A stretch of DNA of 10,112 bases from NCBI GenBank assembly GCA_903929925.1, contig CAIYWO010000199.1, forward strand, positions 1-10,112, written 5' to 3'. The position numbers and the translations under genes are program-made. The number at the start of each line of letters is the position of its first letter. Position 1 is the first letter of the stretch. The stretch comes from an uncultured beta proteobacterium. Its GTDB lineage: Bacteria; Pseudomonadota; Gammaproteobacteria; Burkholderiales; Burkholderiaceae_B. The notes below the pieces were generated by a model. It was not told the origin of the DNA and did no database searches. It saw only the letters and a list, made by a program, of their open reading frames with translations. This document shows positions 5,211 to 10,112 of this stretch, one piece after another.

Positions 5211-7445
5211 TTACGCAGCTTTAGATGCCTGACTCATGGCGAGTTTTACCGAGGCAGGCGTGAACGGAATAGTGCGCAGCCTGACACCCGTTGCGTCGTA
5301 GACTGCATTGGCGATCGCCGCGGGAACCGTGGTTGGTGCTTGTTCGCCTGCACCCCACACCGGTTGACCGGGTCGGTCAATCAATGTTGTGACGACTCTA
5401 GGCACATCCGGGAACTTCAAGATTGGGTAGCTCGCCCAATCAACACTCGTTACCTGGTTACCATTCCATTTCACTTCTTCCATCAAAGTGCGACTGACTG
5501 TTTGGATCACGCCACCTTCGATTTGGTTTGTGACGCCATCAGGGTTCACGATCTGCCCGCAGTCATGTGCAACGCAGACTCTCGTCACAGTGATTTGACC
5601 CGTTGTGCGGTTCACCTCGACCTCCGCTACGGTTGCAACGTAGGTAATGGCATTGTTATATCGCACATAAGAAATGCCACGGCCTTTTGCGATATTGCCC
5701 TGTGCGCTAGCTGGGTTTGGACCAGGACGGGTTTGCCAGTTCGATGCTTTTAAAACAGCTTTGATCACGTCTACTGCGCGTGGATCAGATAGGTGTTTCA
5801 AACGGAACTCGGCTGGGTCTGCTTTCGCTGCTGCTGCAAGCTCATCCATAAAGGATTCGTTCGCGAAGCTGTTTTCGATACGCCCGGGGCTGCGCAAGTG
5901 CGAAGCGCGGAATATCGACTGATCGATATGTTTTGTCGTGACCTTGATGTTTGGCAGCGCGTAGGGTGCAGCTGAGTTTTGAAACAAGAAGCCGACCCAG
6001 TTTCCGGGGCGTGGATTGCCTGTGTCGGCCATGGCAAGCAACGGAAAATCCAATGGCTTAAACGCTGCAATGTGGTTCAAGGCGATGTAGAAATCACTTT
6101 GCCAGCCTGTTACGTTACCTTGCGCATCAAAACTTCCCTCGAAGTCCATTGTCCTGGGAGGACTCTTCGGTGCCAAGGCGGTTTCATCATGGCGCATCCA
6201 CTGCACACGCACGGGTTTGCCGATGAGTTGGGCAATCAGCGCGGCGTCTGCCGTCGCGTCTTCGTGTCCGTTGCGTCCGTAGCAACCAGATCCATCCAGA
6301 TAAATCAAACGAATCGATTCTTTTGGTAATTTGGTCAACACCGCGATTTCGTCTTGCATCGAGTGCGTTGCTTGCGAGGCTGACCACAACGTCATTTTTC
6401 CATCGCGAAAGTCCGCCACGGCGCATGAGGGCCCCGCTGAGGCGTGTGTTTGCACGGCAAAGTTATAGGTTGCTTTAATGCGTTTGGAACTGCTCGAAAG
6501 CGCAGTATCAATATTCCCGACGTTTTGTGTCACGTCGGTTTTTGCGATCGGTAGTTGACGCCAGTGATCGTAAATCTTTGCTTGAGGAGGCAACTCGCGG
6601 CCTGCAGACCAATTCGCCTTGACTGCCTTGGCTGCTTTGACTGCACACCACTCGTCCTTACATACGACCGCCAGGAAGTTGTCTTTACGAACAGTTTGCA
6701 CATAGCCTTTCAGTTTTTTTGCGTCTGTGTCGTCAACGCTCACTAAGGTTGCACCGGCCTGGAGAGGGCGAATGACGCGTGCGTGTAGCATCCCGGGCAA
6801 GCGGAAATCGTGTACGAAAGGATGTTCGCCTGAAACCTTATCTGGAATGTCGACACGTGGGATGGACTTACCAACGATCGTGTATTCCTTGGGCGACTTG
6901 ACTGGTGCTTTGGGGTCTACTTTGAGCTTAAAGCCGTCGCCAATAATGTCGCCGTAGGCGAGTGCCTGTCCTGGCTTAGACGCTGCGGTAATGATGCCGT
7001 CTTTGATACTGAGTTCAGTGACGGGGACTTGCAGCTTTTCAGCAGCGCGCGCCAGCAGCGCGATGCGTGCGTTCGCTGCTGCGATACGGAGCTCCCCGCC
7101 ACCTTGTTGCAGGGTGATGGCAGCGCCTGTTAACCATTGATCAGGTGTCGTGGCGGTGTCGCCCATGATCATGGAGATTCGGTCAAACGGAACGGACAAC
7201 TCTTCCGCTGCGATTTGTGAAAGTGCAGTTTTAGTTCCTGTCCCAAGATCTACCTTGCCTACAAAGACTGTGATCTTGCCATCACGATCAATCGTGAGCC
7301 ATGAGTCGAGTACGTCCTTGGCAACGCTCTTGGGTGGGAGTAGGCCGTAGTTTGCAGACGCTGAATTTGCGCCCATCGAAAAACTAACAACCAACATGCC
7401 AGCACCGCTGGCTTTTAAAAACTCGCGTCGTGTAAATGCGTTCAT
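5211..7445 (-). CDS. Xanthine dehydrogenase-family molybdopterin-binding subunit, NicB/IorB-like, Tat-exported
   Basis: The catalytic large subunit (744 residues) of a molybdenum hydroxylase, which inserts water-derived oxygen into a C-H bond of an N-heterocycle or aldehyde. The N-terminus MNAFTRREFLKASG is a twin-arginine signal, so it probably works in the periplasm. Next come VGKVDLGTGTKTALSQIAAEE (about 63-83), QTHASAGPSCAVA (about 332-344) and GSGCYGRNG (385-393) in place of the GGGFGRR of classical enzymes. The first-shell GAGEQAP sits near the C-terminus, with probable catalytic Glu701. The cysteine-containing GSGCYG phrase and the wording around it resemble nicotinate dehydrogenase NicB. 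However, the C-terminal cytochrome c region of NicB is absent and no CxxCH is seen. ATG 7445 is chosen because AGGTGA precedes it and the Tat motif starts there; an upstream in-frame ATG at 7544 overlaps the small-subunit gene. It follows that gene by 35 bases. The substrate is not assignable. Confidence 0.93.
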   Translation of the reverse strand: MNAFTRREFLKASGAGMLVVSFSMGANSASANYGLLPPKSVAKDVLDSWLTIDRDGKITVFVGKVDLGTGTKTALSQIAAEELSVPFDRISMIMGDTATTPDQWLTGAAITLQQGGGELRIAAANARIALLARAAEKLQVPVTELSIKDGIITAASKPGQALAYGDIIGDGFKLKVDPKAPVKSPKEYTIVGKSIPRVDIPDKVSGEHPFVHDFRLPGMLHARVIRPLQAGATLVSVDDTDAKKLKGYVQTVRKDNFLAVVCKDEWCAVKAAKAVKANWSAGRELPPQAKIYDHWRQLPIAKTDVTQNVGNIDTALSSSSKRIKATYNFAVQTHASAGPSCAVADFRDGKMTLWSASQATHSMQDEIAVLTKLPKESIRLIYLDGSGCYGRNGHEDATADAALIAQLIGKPVRVQWMRHDETALAPKSPPRTMDFEGSFDAQGNVTGWQSDFYIALNHIAAFKPLDFPLLAMADTGNPRPGNWVGFLFQNSAAPYALPNIKVTTKHIDQSIFRASHLRSPGRIENSFANESFMDELAAAAKADPAEFRLKHLSDPRAVDVIKAVLKASNWQTRPGPNPASAQGNIAKGRGISYVRYNNAITYVATVAEVEVNRTTGQITVTRVCVAHDCGQIVNPDGVTNQIEGGVIQTVSRTLMEEVKWNGNQVTSVDWASYPILKFPDVPRVVTTLIDRPGQPVWGAGEQAPTTVPAAIANAVYDATGVRLRTIPFTPASVKLAMSQASKAA

Positions 7446-7480
7446 GCGTTCACCTGTGTATGAATAGGTTGGGGATGGGG

Positions 7481-7942
7481 TCAGGCAGCAGCGAGGTAGC
7501 GTTTTACCGCCGCCACAATCCGCTGATGGGTACCGCACCGACACAGATTCCCTGCGAGCGCCTCATTAATTTGCGCGTCTGTTGGGTTTTTATTGTTAGC
7601 GAGAAAGGCGCTAGCAGTCATGATCATGCCGTTGATGCAATAGCCGCACTGCACGGCCTGCTCATCGATGAACGCTTGTTGCAATTTGCCAGGTTTTTTT
7701 GCACTGCCCAGCCCTTCGAGGGTGGTGACACTCTTGCCTTGCATAGCCGTCGCAGGTGTCACGCACGAGCGTACAGCCTGGCCGTCTACAACGACCGTAC
7801 AGGCCCCGCATTGCCCAAGGCCGCAGCCAAACTTAGGCCCGTTGATTTCCAGATTGTCCCGCAATGCGTATAGCAAAGGGGTGTCGTCTTCAATTTCGAC
7901 TTTGTGCGACTTGCCGTTTACACTCAAATTTACCGTTGCCAT
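7481..7942 (-). CDS. 2Fe-2S subunit of the molybdenum hydroxylase (IorA/NicA/CoxS type)
   Basis: The 153-residue electron-transfer subunit that takes electrons from the molybdenum site of the downstream large subunit. The N-terminal plant-ferredoxin-like domain binds one cluster through Cys40, Cys45, Cys48 and Cys60 (CGLGQCGAC). The C-terminal four-helix domain binds the second through Cys99, Cys102, Cys134 and Cys136 (QCGYC and LCRCG). All eight ligands are present and the length is typical. There is no signal peptide, so if the enzyme is periplasmic this subunit would be carried out with the Tat-tagged large subunit, as known for related enzymes. GGGAGA sits just upstream of ATG 7942. It is the first gene of a two-gene operon. 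No FAD subunit (CoxM type) is encoded, as in the IorAB/NicAB branch, which passes electrons to cytochromes. Confidence 0.96.
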   Translation of the reverse strand: MATVNLSVNGKSHKVEIEDDTPLLYALRDNLEINGPKFGCGLGQCGACTVVVDGQAVRSCVTPATAMQGKSVTTLEGLGSAKKPGKLQQAFIDEQAVQCGYCINGMIMTASAFLANNKNPTDAQINEALAGNLCRCGTHQRIVAAVKRYLAAA

Positions 7943-7957
7943 GCTTGTCTCCCGCTT

Positions 7958-8000
7958 TTTATATTGTTGCGACCAGAATAGGTCGTCAGACTTACAACAA
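7958..8000 (-). promoter_or_regulatory. Predicted promoter and nested inverted repeats upstream of the molybdenum hydroxylase operon
   Basis: Reading the minus strand, TATAAA (7963-7958) is a good -10 located 15 bases before the small-subunit ATG. Directly upstream lie two nested repeats: TTGTTG (7964-7969) with CAACAA (7995-8000), and inside them CGACC (7970-7974) with GGTCG (7981-7985). The place for a -35 (7986-7981, ACGACC) is a poor match and lies inside the palindrome, which suggests a promoter controlled by a bound regulator. The rest of the 123-base gap (8001-8065) should hold the hmuV promoter, but I find no clear one and no Fur-box-like sequence. Confidence 0.45.
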
Positions 8001-8065
8001 CCACTTTACCGAAATGGCGTGAAATTGCAAAGCATCAAATACACATTAGGAAGGATGGTCGGCGC

Positions 8066-8863
8066 ATGACCATAAAATTGCAAGGTGTCAGGCTGTCGCG
8101 AGCAGCCCGTCTGGTGCTTGACGACGTCAGTCTGACCATTGCCCCAGGTGAGGTTGTTGGCGTCCTTGGTGAAAACGGAGCAGGTAAATCTACATTGATT
8201 GATGCCGTTGCGGGCGAGATTCGTCCCACTGCTGGTCAGATCACGATTTCGGACCGTGATTTGGCAGGGCTAGATGCGACCGCGCAGGCGCGTTGCAGGG
8301 CTGTTCTGCCGCAAAAACCGAGCTTGAGCTTTGATTTAACGGTGACTCAAGTTACTGAAATGGGGGCCTACCCTTTTCCGGAGGCAAGTCCCAGCGTTGT
8401 CGATGGATGGGTGGCGCAGGCTTTAGGCTGGGCAGATCTAGCGGATTTGGCACCGCGCCGCTATTTGAACCTGTCTGGCGGAGAGCAGCAGCGTGCGCAT
8501 CTTGCGCGCGTATTGGTTCAAGGATTAGCGATTGCAGCACATGGCGAGAAGCCTTTCATTCTTCTGGATGAGCCTGCTGCCAGCTTAGATGCGCGACACC
8601 AAATTGAACTGATGCGCTGTTTACGACTCTTTGCAACCCGTTATCAGGCGGGCGTGCTTGTTGCGCTGCACGATATTAATCTTGGTGCACGGTGGTGTGA
8701 CCGTTTGGTACTACTTGGCGATGCGAGCGTTATCTCCCAGGGCAGTCCTCAGGTTGCATTGACTCCTCAGACACTCAAGAACACCTTCGGCTTAGACATG
8801 ATGGTGATGCCCCATCCTTTGGATACGGGGTGTGTGCTGGTGCTCGATCGGGTTACTTGTTAA
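8066..8863 (+). CDS. hmuV: Haem ABC transporter ATP-binding protein HmuV-like
   Basis: A 265-residue ATPase that would sit on the cytoplasmic face of an inner-membrane haem (or siderophore or cobalamin) importer. Walker A GENGAGKST is at 35-43, Q-loop Gln83 in VLPQ, signature LSGGEQQR at 136-143, Walker B ILLDEP at 165-170 and switch His202 in LHDINLGARW. HmuV-type wording includes EMGAYPF at about 98-104, HARVL-like LARVLVQ after the signature, and a segment between signature and Walker B (IAAHGEKPF) longer than in most ABC ATPases. The ATG at 8066 is preceded by AGGAAGG at 8048-8054, about 11 bases away. No haem permease (HmuU), binding protein (HmuT), HmuS or outer-membrane receptor lies next to it, which is unusual. 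The upstream neighbour is divergent and the downstream one is metabolic. BtuD/FecE-type substrates are a possible alternative. Confidence 0.85.
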   Translation: MTIKLQGVRLSRAARLVLDDVSLTIAPGEVVGVLGENGAGKSTLIDAVAGEIRPTAGQITISDRDLAGLDATAQARCRAVLPQKPSLSFDLTVTQVTEMGAYPFPEASPSVVDGWVAQALGWADLADLAPRRYLNLSGGEQQRAHLARVLVQGLAIAAHGEKPFILLDEPAASLDARHQIELMRCLRLFATRYQAGVLVALHDINLGARWCDRLVLLGDASVISQGSPQVALTPQTLKNTFGLDMMVMPHPLDTGCVLVLDRVTC

Positions 8864-8930
8864 GCTGTTTCAACTCGTCATCCCTTAATGCTGCAGCGCA
8901 GCGCGCCGGTGACTTTGGCAAGGAAATGAA

Positions 8931-9857
8931 ATGAACATAGCAATTGTAGGATCGGGTCTAGTGGGCCAGGCGTGGGCAATCGTTTTTGCGCGCGGTGGTC
9001 ATCAGGTCAACATGTGGGATGGCGATCCCGCAGCAGTCAAACATGCGCAGACATTGATTGCAAAACAAGTCGCAGACTTGTTTGCGGCTGGGCTCATTAC
9101 TGACCCGGAAGGTTTGATCGGACGAATCAAAGGCGTTGCGACGCTTGAAGAGGCATTGGCGGATGCGCAATACGCACAAGAGAGCCTACCGGAGCGGCTA
9201 GAGACCAAAAAAGAAATCTTCTCCAGAATGGACGCGCTTGCCGCGCCGACCGCTGTTCTCGCAAGCTCGACGTCGAGCATCCCCGCTTCTGCGTTTACCG
9301 AAAATTTAGCTGGACGTGCGCGTTGCTTGATCGCGCACCCCGTGAATCCTCCCTATCTCGTGCCTGTGGTTGAAATATGTGGCGCACCCTGGACCGATGC
9401 CTCCGTCGTACAGCAGGCGTGGGATGTGATGGAGGGCGTGGGCCAAAAACCGGTCAAGATTCATAAGGAATTGAAAGGCTTTGTATTGAATCGCTTGCAA
9501 GGCGCTTTGTTACGCGAGGCGTTTCGACTGGTCGAAAACGGCTATGTCGATGCTGAGGGTCTGGATGTGACAGTCAAAGAGGGGCTGGGCTTACGTTGGT
9601 CCTTTATGGGCCCCTTCGAGACCATTGACCTCAATGCGCCGGAAGGACTAGCAGATTACGCACATCGATTCGATGAGATGTATCAGGCGATGTCTCTTGA
9701 GCAGACCTCAACTGAGCACTGGTCAGAGGACGTTATTCAGAAGCTTGAAGCACAACGCCGCTCTTTATTGCCGAAAGACAAACTGTTGGCGCGGCGCCTG
9801 TGGCGGGATCGGCGTCTGATGGCACTTGCTGCACACAAAAAATCTGCCGAAAAGTAA
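8931..9857 (+). CDS. Lambda-crystallin-type 3-hydroxyacid / 3-hydroxyacyl-CoA dehydrogenase (NAD-dependent)
   Basis: A 308-residue NAD-dependent dehydrogenase of the 3-hydroxyacyl-CoA dehydrogenase superfamily. The Rossmann motif GSGLVG is at 7-12, with Asp30 at the end of the second strand favouring NAD. The catalytic set is visible as Ser115 (SSTSS), His136 (AHPVNPPY), Glu148 (VVEIC) and Asn187 (GFVLNRLQ), with spacing matching the family. Phrases such as HPVNPPY, GFVLNRLQ, EGLGLRWSFMGPFET and WRDRRLMALA match animal lambda-crystallin CRYL1 (L-gulonate 3-dehydrogenase) better than FadB-type fatty-acid enzymes. The substrate could therefore be a free 3-hydroxy acid rather than a CoA ester. 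AAGG at 8920-8923 is the ribosome site. It follows hmuV by 67 bases and precedes the M20 gene by 51, so one transcript is possible. Carnitine dehydrogenase is an alternative. Confidence 0.92.
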   Translation: MNIAIVGSGLVGQAWAIVFARGGHQVNMWDGDPAAVKHAQTLIAKQVADLFAAGLITDPEGLIGRIKGVATLEEALADAQYAQESLPERLETKKEIFSRMDALAAPTAVLASSTSSIPASAFTENLAGRARCLIAHPVNPPYLVPVVEICGAPWTDASVVQQAWDVMEGVGQKPVKIHKELKGFVLNRLQGALLREAFRLVENGYVDAEGLDVTVKEGLGLRWSFMGPFETIDLNAPEGLADYAHRFDEMYQAMSLEQTSTEHWSEDVIQKLEAQRRSLLPKDKLLARRLWRDRRLMALAAHKKSAEK

Positions 9858-9908
9858 GAACGGACTCTTTCTTAAATTTTAATCAACGTAATCACTGGTC
9901 ACTACAAC

Positions 9909-10112
9909 ATGAAAGTCAATGACGCTTTTGCCGACTACAGCCGCTTTATCCAGATTCGCCGCGATATTCATGCGCATCCCGAGCTCGGTTTTGACGAGCA
10001 CCGCACCTCTGAAATCGTGGCGGGTCTATTAAAAGAATGGGGCATTGAGGTGCATCGCGGCATTGCAGGGACTGGCGTGGTGGGCGTATTGAAGGCTGGG
10101 AATAGCAAGCGC
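9909..10112 (+). CDS. M20-family amidohydrolase (HipO / IAA-amino acid hydrolase type), 5' end only
   Basis: The first 68 codons of a metallo-aminoacylase/carboxypeptidase; the reading frame is still open at the window end. The N-terminal family signature RRDIHAHPELGFDE occupies about residues 18-31, followed by TSEIV, a WGIEV segment and GTGVVGVLK, as in hippurate hydrolase and indole-3-acetyl-amino-acid hydrolase. These enzymes release an acyl group from an amino acid or hydrolyse related amides with a two-metal site. The metal-ligand region lies beyond the edge. The start ATG at 9909 is inferred: it places the signature at the normal distance, but no good Shine-Dalgarno sequence precedes it. 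It lies 51 bases after the lambda-crystallin-type dehydrogenase on the same strand, perhaps in one operon. The substrate is unknown. Confidence 0.9.
   Translation, partial: MKVNDAFADYSRFIQIRRDIHAHPELGFDEHRTSEIVAGLLKEWGIEVHRGIAGTGVVGVLKAGNSKR

Noticed and set aside
5205..5753. A 182-codon open frame on the plus strand
   Set aside because: It is antisense to the molybdopterin subunit, shows no domain-like pattern, is rich in Cys, Arg and His as shadow frames are, and crosses no ribosome site. The opposite frame has clear family motifs.
7446..7544. Extension of the molybdopterin subunit to an in-frame ATG at 7544
   Set aside because: It would put 33 residues before the Tat motif, which belongs at the N-terminus, and overlap the small-subunit gene. 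A ribosome site precedes ATG 7445.
7436..7873. A 145-codon open frame on the plus strand opposite the 2Fe-2S subunit
   Set aside because: The minus-strand frame carries all eight cluster cysteines. The plus frame has no recognisable motif or start signal.
8055..8069. A four-codon leader ORF (ATG GTC GGC GCA TGA) whose stop overlaps the hmuV start
   Set aside because: Its ATG directly abuts the AGGAAGG ribosome site, leaving too little spacing for initiation, and so short an ORF is likely by chance.
8864..8930. Possible promoter or hairpin in the GC-rich stretch between hmuV and the dehydrogenase
   Set aside because: I find only short repeats of GCGC/CAGC type and no hexamer pair with proper spacing, so nothing is supported beyond the ribosome site.
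9856..9873. Possible terminator AAGAA / TTCTT after the dehydrogenase
   Set aside because: The stem is five A/T-rich pairs with an 8-base loop, too weak for an intrinsic terminator.

Overview
The window looks like a piece of a betaproteobacterial chromosome, most likely Burkholderiales and perhaps Alcaligenaceae. The main pointer is an orphan Bug/TctC periplasmic receptor, a family greatly expanded in that order. A Tat-exported molybdenum hydroxylase, a TauD/TfdA dioxygenase and a LivF-type transporter ATPase fit the same metabolically versatile group. Base composition is moderate (roughly half G+C by eye). It looks even along the window, so nothing suggests a recent island. I see no tRNA, rRNA, insertion sequence, integrase, CRISPR array or phage gene.

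Layout. Positions 1-375 (+) hold the 3' end of a branched-chain-type ABC ATPase. It converges, with a 32-base overlap, on a minus-strand pair: Bug receptor (1214-2182) followed by a TauD/TfdA 2-oxoglutarate dioxygenase (344-1192). A 74-base divergent promoter region separates these from a quinone-oxidoreductase-like MDR protein (2257-3237, +). That gene overlaps tail to tail by 4 bases with an FMN-dependent 2-hydroxyacid dehydrogenase (3234-4391, -). A second divergent region (4392-4530) contains a palindrome that fits the FadR/GntR operator consensus and leads to a YibF-like glutathione S-transferase (4531-5130, +). A strong hairpin terminator at 5164-5193 separates the GST from a two-gene minus-strand operon for a NicB-like molybdenum hydroxylase: 2Fe-2S subunit (7481-7942), then molybdopterin subunit (5211-7445). 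A third divergent region (7943-8065) with nested inverted repeats leads to a plus-strand run: a HmuV-like haem transporter ATPase with no partners, a lambda-crystallin-type 3-hydroxyacid dehydrogenase, and the start of an M20 amidohydrolase cut by the window edge.

How the genes may work together. Most are generic catabolic parts: uptake (Bug receptor, LivF-type ATPase), oxygenation (Fe/2-oxoglutarate dioxygenase, molybdenum hydroxylase), oxidation of 2-hydroxy and 3-hydroxy acids, handling of electrophiles or quinones (GST, MDR) and amide hydrolysis (M20). They form five or six separate transcription units rather than one operon, so a single pathway is possible but unproven. No substrate can be named from sequence alone. 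I find no clearly new biological system. The most checkable leads are the predicted FadR-type operator, the nested repeats at the molybdenum hydroxylase promoter, the missing electron acceptor of that enzyme, and the lone HmuV.
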